A DNA stretch of 61,818 bases, from NCBI GenBank assembly GCA_018335755.1, contig JAGXRK010000028.1, forward strand, positions 1 through 61,818, in the 5' to 3' direction. Shown here in pieces: positions 52,912-61,818 of the stretch. The notes beneath the pieces are model-generated. The model saw nothing but the letters and a program-made list of their open reading frames with translations. It had not been told where the DNA came from and did no database searches. This DNA comes from Ignavibacterium sp. Its GTDB lineage: Bacteria; Bacteroidota; Ignavibacteria; Ignavibacteriales; Ignavibacteriaceae. A program made the position numbers and the translations under genes. How positions within the stretch are numbered: the stretch's first letter is position 1; each line of letters opens with the position of its first letter.

Positions 52912-53940
52912 TTAATAACTCATATTATTTAGTTTGACTTTGCCTCTGAATATCCAGTAAATACTTATAGTATAAGCTAAAACAAACGGCACTCCGATCA
53001 ATGCTATTATCAGCATAATGTTTAATGTTTTTTGAGATGATGATGCATTATAAATAGTTAAACTGTACTCCGGATTAGGGTTTGAATATACAATAGTCGG
53101 AAAAAGCCCTAATGCGAAAATTAAAAGCAATGCTGCAATTGACGCACAGGAGGAAAGAAATGCAAGGAAATCTTTACCGTGATGAATCTCTCTGGGAATA
53201 TTTGCAATAGCCAGCATATTTAGCAAGGCAACAATAAATAACACCGGTGCATTTTTAAAGTGCTCAACCATATGAGGGAAATAAATTAATGTTGCCATAG
53301 TAGTTGTTATATAGCAGATTACAAAAAATATAATTGTATTGTTAACCCAGCTTCTTAATTTCTTCTGGAGTTCGCCTTCAGTTTTCATTACACCGTAAAT
53401 TGCACCATGCATCATAAAGAGGGCAACAGTTGTTATTCCTACTAATACTGTGTATGGATTAATTAAACCCCAAAAACTACCTGCGAACTCTTTATCAGGT
53501 CCAAGTGGAATACCTGTTATAATATTTCCCAGTGCCACGCCCATTAACAGAGCAATTAAAATTGATGAGATGCTGAATGCTGTATCCCAAAAATTTCTCC
53601 ACCATTGCATTGGTCTTTTACTTCTGAACTCTATTGCAACGGCGCGAAAGATCAACATAAACAAAAGAAGCATAAATGCAGAATAAAATCCGGAAAATAC
53701 AGTGGCGTAAACGTGCGGGAAAGCAGCAAACAGCGCACCTCCGCCAGTAACCAGCCATACTTCATTTCCATCCCAAACAGGTCCGATTGAATTAAGCATT
53801 AATCTTCTTTCAGTATTGCCCTTAACTAGCAGATGGAGTGCACCAACGCCAAGATCAAAACCATCTAATATTGCATAACCGGCTAGAAGCACTCCAATTA
53901 AAAAGAACCATATAGTATTTAAATCGAAAGTTATTTCCAT
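52912..53940 (-). CDS. cydB: cytochrome bd ubiquinol oxidase subunit II
   Basis: A 342-residue membrane subunit of the bd oxidase, which supports oxygen respiration at low O2 without proton pumping. FLIGVLLAGYAILDGFDLG and SIGPVWDGNEVWLVTGGG are hallmark segments. It starts 17 bases after cydA. The length is slightly short but complete. Confidence 0.95.
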   Translation of the reverse strand: MEITFDLNTIWFFLIGVLLAGYAILDGFDLGVGALHLLVKGNTERRLMLNSIGPVWDGNEVWLVTGGGALFAAFPHVYATVFSGFYSAFMLLLFMLIFRAVAIEFRSKRPMQWWRNFWDTAFSISSILIALLMGVALGNIITGIPLGPDKEFAGSFWGLINPYTVLVGITTVALFMMHGAIYGVMKTEGELQKKLRSWVNNTIIFFVICYITTTMATLIYFPHMVEHFKNAPVLFIVALLNMLAIANIPREIHHGKDFLAFLSSCASIAALLLIFALGLFPTIVYSNPNPEYSLTIYNASSSQKTLNIMLIIALIGVPFVLAYTISIYWIFRGKVKLNNMSY

Positions 53941-53957
53941 TATTACTCCGGCATAAA

Positions 53958-55316
53958 CTATGATTTTGGATGACCAATTTCAGAAGGAATTAAATCCGGA
54001 TCTTCAGGTCCGTGTTTTATTTTTTCATTAAGTAAATAAAGGAACAAAAGGAATAAAAAAGTATAAATTATGGTAAACAATATCAAAGAAAATAAAACCT
54101 GTCCAGCTTCAACTGATTTTGATAAACCTTCAGAAGTACGCATTAATCCATAAACTATCCAGGGTTGACGTCCTACTTCGGCAGTAATCCATCCAACCTG
54201 ATTGGCAATCTGAGGCAGCAGCACTGAAAAAACAAAAATCCATAATAGCCAATTCTGTTTGAATAATGTTCCTCTCCACCAGAAAAACGCACCGAGAAAC
54301 GTAATTGCAATTAATGCCATTCCAATTGCAATCATCAAATGATAAGATTGAAAAACAATATTAACAGGAGGTCGCTCATCTTCAGGAAAGTCATTTAAAC
54401 CGATTACCTGAGTTTTAGGATTGAAACCGATTAGATAACTAAGCAGACCCGGAACAGCAATTCCAAAACTAACTTCCTGCCTCTGTTCGTTGACCCAACC
54501 AAATAAATACAATGGAGCATTTTCCTGAGTATCAAATACTGCTTCCATAGCAGCAAGTTTGACCGGTTGATTTTTACTTACACCAACGGCACTCTGATGA
54601 CCAGTTGCTAGCTGGAAAAGAGATGCAAATAATGCTATAACAAGGGCAATTTTTATTGATGACTTTGCAAAACGGATATGTCGGTCTTTTATTATATAAT
54701 ATGCACCAATACTCATAACTAAAAAAGCTCCGGCGAGCCAGCATCCGGAAAGAACATGAAAAAGTCTTTCCATTGATGAAGGATTAAAAACCAATTCCCA
54801 GAAATTTGTTATTTCAGCCCGTGCCTCCAAACCTTCTCCGACAATATGAAACCCGGCGGGGGTCTGCATCCACGAGTTTGCAATTACTATCCAGACAGCA
54901 CTAAACATTGAGCCAAGAGAAACCATAAGTGTTGAAAAGAAATGCATTTTGGGTCCCACCTTATCCCAGCCAAATACTAACACTGCCAGAAAACCGGATT
55001 CAAGAAAGAAAGCGAAGATACCTTCTGCTGCAAGTGCACTACCAAAAACATCGCCAACATAGCGGGAATAAGTTGCCCAGTTTGTTCCAAATTCAAATTC
55101 CATTACTATTCCGGAGGCAACACCAATTGCAAATGTTAATGCAAAAACTTTAACCCAGAATTTTGTCATATTCTCGTAGAATTTATCCTTTGTTTTCAGA
55201 TACATCCCTTCCATAATTACCATAATAATTCCGAGTCCAATACTTAAGGGCGGGTAGATATAATGGAAAGCAATGGTAAAGGCGAACTGAATACGGGAGA
55301 GAATTTCAACATCCAT
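53958..55316 (-). CDS. cydA: cytochrome bd ubiquinol oxidase subunit I
   Basis: A 452-residue haem-bearing subunit. His18 (FHYIYPP) and His187 (RLFHVLSG) are expected haem ligands, and Glu99 and Glu107 are proton-path residues. [18 protein letters not shown] is the conserved late motif. The quinol loop is short compared with E. coli, in line with the short-loop class. The 163-base upstream spacer to gldC holds nothing clear. Confidence 0.95.
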   Translation of the reverse strand: MDVEILSRIQFAFTIAFHYIYPPLSIGLGIIMVIMEGMYLKTKDKFYENMTKFWVKVFALTFAIGVASGIVMEFEFGTNWATYSRYVGDVFGSALAAEGIFAFFLESGFLAVLVFGWDKVGPKMHFFSTLMVSLGSMFSAVWIVIANSWMQTPAGFHIVGEGLEARAEITNFWELVFNPSSMERLFHVLSGCWLAGAFLVMSIGAYYIIKDRHIRFAKSSIKIALVIALFASLFQLATGHQSAVGVSKNQPVKLAAMEAVFDTQENAPLYLFGWVNEQRQEVSFGIAVPGLLSYLIGFNPKTQVIGLNDFPEDERPPVNIVFQSYHLMIAIGMALIAITFLGAFFWWRGTLFKQNWLLWIFVFSVLLPQIANQVGWITAEVGRQPWIVYGLMRTSEGLSKSVEAGQVLFSLILFTIIYTFLFLLFLYLLNEKIKHGPEDPDLIPSEIGHPKS

Positions 55317-55479
55317 AACAAACCTGAAAATTGTTATAATCGATAATGCAAATTAGTGAAAAGTATTTATCATATAAACAGGCAGTAATTGAAGATTAAC
55401 TTTAGCTTTTTTATCGAAGATAATTGCAGGGGTAAAATTAATAACAGGTTTAATAATAATTAAAAGCCGTATTTAAGCT

Positions 55480-55827
55480 TTAACTTTTTGAATCATCTTC
55501 AAACAGATTTAATTTATCAGCAAATTCAGCGGCAAACTTTTTAATCAAATCACTGATTTCAGTATTGTTTGTTGCTCTCAAATAAGTGTCAGCCATCTTT
55601 GAGAAAGTCTGATGAAAAAGAATATTCATATCCTGCACAATCATTTCTTTCGTCCATATATCAAATCCCAGAGTGACTTTTTCATCTTTATCCCACAGAG
55701 AGAGCATTACAGTTTTAGCTGCTTTGAAATCGGTAAATTCTGAATCATCGGCTTTCCACAGGATTTTTTCGGGCATTTTAGTATCATCTAGAGTAACAAG
55801 GATTTTTATTTCTGATGTTTTAGGCAT
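55480..55827 (-). CDS. gldC: GldC-like protein
   Basis: A 115-residue protein matching GldC, a small cytoplasmic gliding-motility protein of Bacteroidota. EIKILVTLDDTKMPEKILW, DIWTKEMIVQDMNILFHQT and the tail FAAEFADKLNLF fit. No other gld gene is near. Ignavibacteria commonly keep type IX/gliding homologues without proven gliding, so the function here is uncertain. It is divergent from the small barrel protein gene. Confidence 0.8.
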   Translation of the reverse strand: MPKTSEIKILVTLDDTKMPEKILWKADDSEFTDFKAAKTVMLSLWDKDEKVTLGFDIWTKEMIVQDMNILFHQTFSKMADTYLRATNNTEISDLIKKFAAEFADKLNLFEDDSKS

Positions 55828-55904
55828 AACTGTCTTTCTTTTTGATTAAAGCAGGTTTATTTTTCTTTATGATTTTCTGATACTGAAAAAATAAAGGTTT
55901 AAAT

Positions 55905-56447
55905 TTGAATAAGAAAATATTTTTCGCTTTTATAATTCTGATATTACTGCCGATAGAATCTTTTGCTCAATTAGAATTTTCAATTGGAGGTTATGCCGGC
56001 GGCGGTTCGATTAAAGGTAACTCCCCTTCCGAGGGAAGTTTCGGTACATCTGTTTTTATCGAAACAAATATTCCGCTGTTTGAAGAAGTTTTTCCAAGGT
56101 TAAGTTTTATTTATGCAAGAGATTTCAGTGCATTACTTCCTGATTCACGTCAAACTTATCTTCCCTACGTTCAGGGTTTTTCATTTAAAGGTGTTACATC
56201 ACAATATTTTGACAGCAAAATATTTCTTGAGGAAGCCGTTGGTGCACTTATACTTAATGACAGAACTTTCAGTGACACTGATTCTTGGGAATATGGGGTT
56301 GTTCTTTCTTTTGCCGGCGGTTTTGATCTGAGAAATTATAATCTGAAAGGTTTTAAAATTGGAGCTGGTGTAGAATATGGTTTGACTTTTACAGGCACGC
56401 TTCCACAATATTTTAATCTGCACCTGCAATTTCAATATACGCTATAA
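55905..56447 (+). CDS. small outer-membrane beta-barrel-type protein
   Basis: A 180-residue protein beginning with TTG (AAAGG 8 bases upstream). Signal peptide 1-21 (ending SFA). The rest alternates polar and hydrophobic strands, with aromatic residues at strand ends (SIGGYAGGGS, RLSFIYARDF, WEYGVVLSFAGG, IGAGVEYGLTFTG), and ends in FQYTL. This suggests an eight-stranded outer-membrane barrel. I do not recognise a family. Confidence 0.65.
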   Translation: MNKKIFFAFIILILLPIESFAQLEFSIGGYAGGGSIKGNSPSEGSFGTSVFIETNIPLFEEVFPRLSFIYARDFSALLPDSRQTYLPYVQGFSFKGVTSQYFDSKIFLEEAVGALILNDRTFSDTDSWEYGVVLSFAGGFDLRNYNLKGFKIGAGVEYGLTFTGTLPQYFNLHLQFQYTL

Positions 56448-56520
56448 AAATATTGGAGTAGTGTTTATAATCTTCATTTAACACTACCCCAACAAAATAT
56501 AAAATAAGATTTAGCTGCTG

Positions 56521-58563
56521 TTAAAATTTAAACGCTGGATATTTATCCGGCATTCTATCTTTCGGTCTATTACTATTAAGGTAATAATCAAACCAATCCA
56601 TTGTTCTCACCAGATAATCATATCGCGAAGTATTTTTATTATTACCATGACCCTGACCCGGATACCACACTAATCTTACAGGAGCTTTGCTGTGAGTTTT
56701 AAGTGCACGGTATAATTCCAATCCTTGTGATGGATGAACTCTTGGATCTTCTTTTCCATGAAGAACTAAAGTTGGTGTTTTACTTAAATGCGCATAACGA
56801 ACGGGACTTCTTTCCCAGATAAGCTCTTCATTTTCAAATGTCCAGATACCCCAATGCACATAATAGTCTTCGTAAGGAATATCGGTTGTAAATCTTTTTG
56901 ATACCTGATTGCCAATACCAACAAAAACTACAGAAGCAGCAAATCTTTCGGTATGTTTTGTAGCAGCCCAGGCTGAAAAATAACCGCCATAAGAACCGCC
57001 GCCAATTCCCACTTTATTTTTATCAACATATCCTTTCTCAATTAAGTAATCTATTCCATCAATAACATCGTCAAACTCTTTTCCGGCAAGATCGCCAAAG
57101 CCCATCATAGTAAATTCAACGCCGCGTCCGGAACTTGCACGATAGTTCGGCATAAAAACAAAATAATCCTTTGCCGCAGCAACCTGTCCCCATTTACCAT
57201 ATCCGGTTGACCAGCCATTCTGCTCTGCAGCCTCAGGTCCGCCGTGTATATAAGTTATAAGAGGATATGTTTTTCCTTCTTCAAAGTTTAATGGATAAAT
57301 AAGAACTGCTTCAATATCCAATCCATCGCGTGCATAGTAAATTATTTTTTCCTGTTTAGCTAATTTTATTTCAGAAAACCATGGATTATGGTCTGTAAGC
57401 TTTTTCAGAGATCTGTCAGAGATATCGAATGTAAAAAGTTCACCCGGGTGCCGGGGAGTATTTCCTGCAAAAGAAAATTTTCCGTTGATGTAATCAAATG
57501 AATTAAATACTACTTTTGCCGGATCTAGAAGCAAAGTGCTTTCTCTGTCATTTATTTTCTGCTCACGAATTGTAATATCAACGCCTTCCTCCGAGGAGAA
57601 TAGGAAGGTTTGATTATCCTTCCATACAACATCCATAACTGAACCACGAAAGCCGATTGAATAATTCCTCAACTCCTCAAAAGGTTTTACGTTAGGAACC
57701 TCCGCAATAATTAAACTTCCGCTTACTGCATCATTAATATTAGCTGCTGAAACAAATGCAAGATGCTTTCCATCTGGACTAAATGAAAGTTTACTTAGTT
57801 TACCGGGGTTTTCCACCAGTTTAGATTTGACACCATTGGAAGCATTAACTATAAAAATTCTTTTAAACATATATGAATCATCAACCAGATTCTTATCTGA
57901 CATAGCTGCAGCTATTTCAGTTCCCTGATCATTCCAGGTAAACTCCCAAACAGAAACGGAAGTTGTAAGTTTTTGTGTTGATTTACTCTTGATATCATAT
58001 ACGAACAGATTTCTGTCAACATATTCTTCTTCGTAGATCTCTGCATCAAATCCTTTTTCCAGCAGTTCCTTCTTTTTTACGGGCTGTGATTCGGTTGATA
58101 TGAATGCTATCTTCTGACCGTCTTTGCTTACTCGATAATCTGTCACTCCATTTTCGGCATCGAGAAGTAATCTGGGCGAACCACCGTTAACGCTTATTGA
58201 ATGCAGTTGAACTGTTTTTGCATCGTCTAACCGGGCACGGAAGAGAATGGATTTTGAATCAGGCATAAAGCTAATACCAAACACTGATGATTTATCACCA
58301 ATCAGTTCCCTGGTAGAATTTTTTTTCACATCATAAACATATAGATAACGATAATCAGCTCCGGGTTTATCGGTAAACGGTCTTGGTGTAAAAACCGTAT
58401 ATGCTATAAAATTCCCGTCCGGTGACTGAGCTGTTTCAATAACAAATTTTGTTCTTAAGATATCTTCTGCCACATAACCTTTTTGCTGGGCAATTAGTTG
58501 TGAAACAGATACTAAGAAAAGAATTAGTACTAATAATTTGTACTGTACTTTATTTAACATCAT
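56521..58563 (-). CDS. S9 family serine peptidase (prolyl oligopeptidase/acylaminoacyl type)
   Basis: A 680-residue secreted peptidase (signal about 1-25, ending LIAQ). An N-terminal seven-bladed propeller (about 40-400, with WD/PD40-like strands such as MPDSKSILFRARL and SPDGKHLAFVS) precedes an alpha/beta-hydrolase domain with Ser524 (GGGSYGGYFS), Asp606 (GKEDPRVHPSQ) and His639 (PGQGHGN). It cleaves short peptides after proline or removes dipeptides. It lies alone between convergent or unrelated genes. Confidence 0.93.
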   Translation of the reverse strand: MMLNKVQYKLLVLILFLVSVSQLIAQQKGYVAEDILRTKFVIETAQSPDGNFIAYTVFTPRPFTDKPGADYRYLYVYDVKKNSTRELIGDKSSVFGISFMPDSKSILFRARLDDAKTVQLHSISVNGGSPRLLLDAENGVTDYRVSKDGQKIAFISTESQPVKKKELLEKGFDAEIYEEEYVDRNLFVYDIKSKSTQKLTTSVSVWEFTWNDQGTEIAAAMSDKNLVDDSYMFKRIFIVNASNGVKSKLVENPGKLSKLSFSPDGKHLAFVSAANINDAVSGSLIIAEVPNVKPFEELRNYSIGFRGSVMDVVWKDNQTFLFSSEEGVDITIREQKINDRESTLLLDPAKVVFNSFDYINGKFSFAGNTPRHPGELFTFDISDRSLKKLTDHNPWFSEIKLAKQEKIIYYARDGLDIEAVLIYPLNFEEGKTYPLITYIHGGPEAAEQNGWSTGYGKWGQVAAAKDYFVFMPNYRASSGRGVEFTMMGFGDLAGKEFDDVIDGIDYLIEKGYVDKNKVGIGGGSYGGYFSAWAATKHTERFAASVVFVGIGNQVSKRFTTDIPYEDYYVHWGIWTFENEELIWERSPVRYAHLSKTPTLVLHGKEDPRVHPSQGLELYRALKTHSKAPVRLVWYPGQGHGNNKNTSRYDYLVRTMDWFDYYLNSNRPKDRMPDKYPAFKF

Positions 58564-58734
58564 TACTCCTTGAATTGTGATTAAAAACTTCGTGAGCCTC
58601 CGTGACTTCTAAGTGCGCTTCGTGTAAGTATATAATGAAGCTACATAAAGAATGTACTGAGGATAGAAAACGCTTTAATAGTATGCAAGATATAAATACC
58701 AGACAAAAAAAGTAATGCAAAGAGGAAATAAAAA

Positions 58735-58762
58735 ACCCGCAGAGGGCTACTTTTCTGCGGGT
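58735..58762 (-). terminator. rho-independent terminator after the HEAT-repeat gene
   Basis: Perfect 9-bp stem ACCCGCAGA/TCTGCGGGT with a 10-base loop. On the minus strand it is followed by TTTTTTATTT. It starts 48 bases after the stop. Confidence 0.85.
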
Positions 58763-58810
58763 CTGATAAAGTCTCCGGAGGTACTTAAGAGACTGTCTTT
58801 ATGGGAAAAA

Positions 58811-59239
58811 CTACGAAGACGCTGTGCCTTCAAGTTTATTTTTATACTCTTGATAGATCAGGCTGCTTATATTTCTTACTTTTTGACTTTTATCTTTATT
58901 TACTAATACTTTAACTGCATCAAGCCCTTCAGCATCCATAGTTTCGAACAAAGCATATGCAATAAGAAGCCTAATACTTTCATTATTTTCTTTTTCAAGT
59001 CTGTCAACAAGGACATTGGCAAATTCAGCTAATTTGTAACTGCCGACCATATAAATAGCACTTTTTCTGACACCCTCATTTTTTGAATCTAAAGCTTTTA
59101 ACAGATTTTCCTTAGCATATGCATTCTGTGTCAAATCTTTCAGATTGTTTTGTGCATTCAAAGTAACAGTGAATAAGAGCATCATTAACATTAAAATTGC
59201 TGGTGAAGCTTTAACTGTTTTTGTAAAGTTCTTTTTCAT
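58811..59239 (-). CDS. small secreted HEAT-repeat protein
   Basis: A 142-residue protein with a signal peptide (about 1-29, ending LNA) and two to three HEAT-like repeats (LLKALDSKNEGVRKSAIYMV, FANVLVDRLEKENNESIRLL, VKVLVNKDKSQKVRNISSL). It is a helical scaffold, probably periplasmic, with no catalytic motif. The GGAGGC-like bases before the ATG provide a ribosome-binding site. It is a monocistronic unit between terminators. Confidence 0.72.
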   Translation of the reverse strand: MKKNFTKTVKASPAILMLMMLLFTVTLNAQNNLKDLTQNAYAKENLLKALDSKNEGVRKSAIYMVGSYKLAEFANVLVDRLEKENNESIRLLIAYALFETMDAEGLDAVKVLVNKDKSQKVRNISSLIYQEYKNKLEGTASS

Positions 59240-59547
59240 TTTGAGCCTCCGGAATAAATAGTTAATAAATAATCAATCTTTCTGTTGTAAACTTATGGCG
59301 TATTATTGTCAAGCGTGTCACGCAGAGGTAAATGATTGTAAAGAAATGTCATGAGGGTGCAGAATTTATCGGGGCACATAAAAAGTCCCCTCCGGATTTG
59401 GAGGGGACTCTTAATATTTAATTTATTGAGGTTTAGATGGACTAAGTGAAAAACATCTTTATAACCATATTGAAACAGATACTTCATTTAATCTATTCTA
59501 GGTTTAATAGAAGTCCACTCATATTATAATAAATTTTATTTATTTAT
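59240..59547. other. 308-base intergenic spacer
   Basis: Apart from the terminator at 59385-59408, I see no gene, promoter match or repeat family with another copy in this window. A short open frame at 59293-59487 on the minus strand has no coding signal. Confidence 0.6.
59385..59408 (-). terminator. rho-independent terminator after the Asp-box protein gene
   Basis: Perfect 9-bp stem GTCCCCTCC/GGAGGGGAC with a 6-base loop. On the minus strand it is followed by TTTTTATG. It lies 140 bases after the stop of the long gene. Confidence 0.85.
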
Positions 59548-61671
59548 TTATTTCAAGAATACCGCTTTTTGTACGGCATAAAAATCTTTCCCTTCAATTG
59601 AAATTATATAGATACCTCCTGCAAGATTATCAAACGAAATTTTTTCTTCGTTTATTCCTGCTTTTCGGTACAATTCTATTTCTTTAATCTTCTGACCAAG
59701 TATATTAAATACGCTTAATTTTACTTCTGAAACTTTCGGTAAATTATATTTCACATTTACTGCAGGGTTAAAAGGATTTGGATAGAGTGGATAGAGAACA
59801 AAATCTTTAATGATTGGGAAATAATCTTTTACATCTACGACAAAATCTATTTCATATAAACCGTGGCTGCTTGTTCCAAAAAATAGTTGATTTTTTTTAT
59901 CAACTTCTATTTCATTAACATAACCATAAAAATCATAAGGCGAAGGATAGGGAATAGAATCCCAGGTCGAACCTTTATTTGTTGTAAATAATAAATCTTT
60001 TGAACCAAACATGATATAATTATTTGTTCCTTTTACACATACAACAGATCTATGAAAAAATGTATTCTGCCACGAATTACCATAATCATTTGAATAGAAA
60101 ATTCCATTACCTACTGTAATATCACCAAAGAAAATGCTACTGTCATTTATATAAAGACCATTTCTAAGAATATAATGGAAGTTTAATGTAGATAATGAAT
60201 CAAAATTAATACCTCCATCTATGGATTTATATAATTTTCCAACATACCCTGTAACCCAAATATCTCCATTATTATTAACTTCAATTGCACAATTATCAAT
60301 GCCCGACCTAACAGGTGTTGCTTCCCAGGTTTGGCCCTCATTTATAGAACGGATTAAACCTGTATCTGTTGCAGCTAATATTGTTTGATTTACTTTTTTA
60401 ATATTTAAGACTAACGGATTGTTATTTATCTGAGCCCATTCTCCGTTAAATTCACGAAGCATAAATACTCCACCACCTCCTCCGAAGAATTCATCCCCGA
60501 CTGCTGCATATATTGTTCCTTCTTCATCTATATCTACTGCATTTACTTTGTGCAAGCCAACATTATTCCATTCTTTTGTTAACCGGTTGTATTTCTGCAC
60601 CCCCGATGGAGTTGCTGATATTATAAGACTATCTCCATAAAAAACTATATTATTTACTGTTGATATCGGCAATCCTATATGCTCAAAACTCTCTCCTTTA
60701 TTTTTTGATCTGAATATTCCTTCAAACTCTGCTCCGGTTATTATATCTCCATTATGATTTATCTTAAGTCTGAAAATATCTTTCCTGTATAAACCATTAT
60801 TGTGCTGCTGCCAATTTCCTCCCATATCTGTTGTTTCATATACTCCGTTTATTGATGAGCCTGCTAACAATGAACCGTAATCTGTAAATGCCAGTGAATA
60901 TATTATCTGTCCGCCTAATCCTATGCTGGTAAAGGTATTTCCAAAATCTGTTGAATAAAAAACTCCCTGCCCGTTTGTGTAATATCCTGTACCAGCTATA
61001 ACTCCATCGCTGCTGTCAATCTGTATTGCATTAACAGGTACATTTATCAGCCCTGTCGGAGTAAAGGTTAATCCATCATCTGTTGATTTGTATAGTCCAT
61101 CAAATGTTCCGCAGTAAATATTATTAAGGCTGTCGACTGCAAAGGATATTCCTGATAAGTTATCAACCAACTGCCAGTTGTCTCCATTATTTGTTGAGCG
61201 ATATATTCTACCGAATTGGGCTTCCCCTGCAAATAGAACATTTCCACCTTTGTTCTGCCCGAATGACCAGCAGTGAGCACTCGTTATACCAGAGTTTTTG
61301 ATTTCCCACGTCTCTCCATCATCTGTTGAACGATAAATTACTGGTAATCCTCTAGTCCCTACAAATATGTGATCATCTTTATTTATGAATAATGCATATA
61401 CTTCTATGTCATATGGCAGCGATTGGATTTTATTCCAGTTGTCACCGTTATCAGTTGACTTATATAATCCTGCATAATAATAGAATAAGCTTGAGTAAGT
61501 TCCTGCGTAGATATGTCCTTTTGAGTTTATTGCAATATCACCGATAGCACCACCCATTGGTCCGCCAAGGTGTTTCCAGTGTAGTTCCTGCGTGTATATC
61601 TTGCTTGTTATTGATAAGGCAATGATAAAACTCATTACAAGCAACATTTTATTTTTTGAATAAAATTTCAT
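59548..61671 (-). CDS. secreted Asp-box (BNR/sialidase-like) propeller protein with type IX-like sorting domain
   Basis: A 707-residue exported protein (signal about 1-28). About eleven Asp-box repeats of the form S-x-D-x-G-x-x-W/F occur (STDNGDNW, STDDGETW, STNNGDNW, STDDGLTF, STDFGNTF, TTDMGGNW, SKNKGESF, INEGQTW, SIDGGINF, SNDYGNSW, TNKGSTW), as in multi-bladed propellers. There is no sialidase catalytic triad that I can identify, so it may be structural or carbohydrate-binding. The C-terminal sorting domain starts at YPNPFNPAVN and ends KAVFLK. Last gene before the right contig edge. Confidence 0.86.
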   Translation of the reverse strand: MKFYSKNKMLLVMSFIIALSITSKIYTQELHWKHLGGPMGGAIGDIAINSKGHIYAGTYSSLFYYYAGLYKSTDNGDNWNKIQSLPYDIEVYALFINKDDHIFVGTRGLPVIYRSTDDGETWEIKNSGITSAHCWSFGQNKGGNVLFAGEAQFGRIYRSTNNGDNWQLVDNLSGISFAVDSLNNIYCGTFDGLYKSTDDGLTFTPTGLINVPVNAIQIDSSDGVIAGTGYYTNGQGVFYSTDFGNTFTSIGLGGQIIYSLAFTDYGSLLAGSSINGVYETTDMGGNWQQHNNGLYRKDIFRLKINHNGDIITGAEFEGIFRSKNKGESFEHIGLPISTVNNIVFYGDSLIISATPSGVQKYNRLTKEWNNVGLHKVNAVDIDEEGTIYAAVGDEFFGGGGGVFMLREFNGEWAQINNNPLVLNIKKVNQTILAATDTGLIRSINEGQTWEATPVRSGIDNCAIEVNNNGDIWVTGYVGKLYKSIDGGINFDSLSTLNFHYILRNGLYINDSSIFFGDITVGNGIFYSNDYGNSWQNTFFHRSVVCVKGTNNYIMFGSKDLLFTTNKGSTWDSIPYPSPYDFYGYVNEIEVDKKNQLFFGTSSHGLYEIDFVVDVKDYFPIIKDFVLYPLYPNPFNPAVNVKYNLPKVSEVKLSVFNILGQKIKEIELYRKAGINEEKISFDNLAGGIYIISIEGKDFYAVQKAVFLK

Positions 61672-61745
61672 TCAATAATTTATTTCTGATTTGATTTTAC
61701 TGTAATTAATAATTGTTAATCGATGTAATATTCCATAAAAACAAA

Positions 61746-61772
61746 AGGGAAGCCTCTGCACAAAGCTTCCCT
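61746..61772 (-). terminator. terminator-like hairpin near the right edge
   Basis: 8-bp stem AGGGAAGC/GCTTCCCT with an 11-base loop. On the minus strand it is followed by TTTTGTTTTTATGG. No gene inside the window ends just upstream of it, so it probably terminates a minus-strand gene beyond the right end. Confidence 0.7.
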
Positions 61773-61806
61773 ATGGTAAAACTCTTATTTATCATTAAAT
61801 ATATTA

Positions 61807-61818
61807 CCCCCCCCCCCC
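61807..61818. other. terminal poly-C tract (contig edge)
   Basis: Twelve C residues end the window, mirroring the poly-G at the start. Probably artefact. Confidence 0.8.

Noticed and set aside
58564..58700. Possible degraded repeat in the spacer upstream of the S9 peptidase gene (phrases such as CTTCGTG repeated)
   Set aside because: Only short words recur and no second full copy is in the window.

Overview
The window looks like one complete contig of chromosomal DNA from an AT-rich, Gram-negative member of the Bacteroidota/Chlorobiota group, most likely Ignavibacteria. I infer this from four things: two secreted proteins ending in the YPNPFNP-type C-terminal sorting domain, a GldC-like gene, the gene orders rplM-rpsI-rpsB-tsf-pyrH-frr and omp85-yicC-gmk-rpoZ, and promoters resembling the TTTG/TAnnTTTG class. 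No database was searched. The contig starts with 13 G and ends with 12 C, probably a library or assembly artefact.

Layout. Positions 150-14,600 are almost all minus strand: ribosomal and translation genes (rplM, rpsI, rpsB, tsf, pyrH, frr), then an envelope operon (L,D-transpeptidase-like protein, lipoprotein, Omp85 protein, yicC, gmk, rpoZ), then a uracil-DNA glycosylase, dnaB and a DUF1460 protein. Positions 14,700-20,470 are plus strand: an SDR epimerase, a small gene overlapping a nucleotidyltransferase, a deoxyhypusine-synthase-like enzyme, and trkA-trkH. A small defence-type block follows on the minus strand (DUF559 nuclease and a 1002-residue type IIG restriction-modification protein). 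It carries three copies of a palindromic repeat, two of them in frame inside the coding sequence. Next come ppk1, an Mrp-type ATPase, nfu and an AI-2E family permease (plus), then a minus-strand block: metG, a sorted subtilase, three consecutive parvulin/SurA-type chaperone genes and a MoxR ATPase.

From 38,300 the genes are mixed: two class C serine hydrolases, a Cys/Met-metabolism PLP lyase, a nested repeat element, a TPR protein, a LiaF-like/LytS/LytTR signalling operon, a GT39-like membrane glycosyltransferase, a cytidylate-kinase-like protein, a class V aminotransferase, a hydrolase/NagZ-type GH3 pair, an RluE-like pseudouridine synthase, DUF4126, cydAB, gldC, a small barrel protein, an S9 peptidase, a HEAT protein and a large Asp-box protein with a sorting domain.

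Themes. Much of the non-housekeeping content concerns the envelope: outer-membrane assembly and folding factors, peptidoglycan enzymes, secreted sorted proteins and an envelope-stress-like two-component system. The most unusual signal is a set of palindromic interspersed repeats placed in frame inside protein genes (three cases in 62 kb). An L,D-transpeptidase-like protein whose nucleophilic Cys position is Ser is the next most notable. I see no rRNA, tRNA, CRISPR array or insertion sequence.
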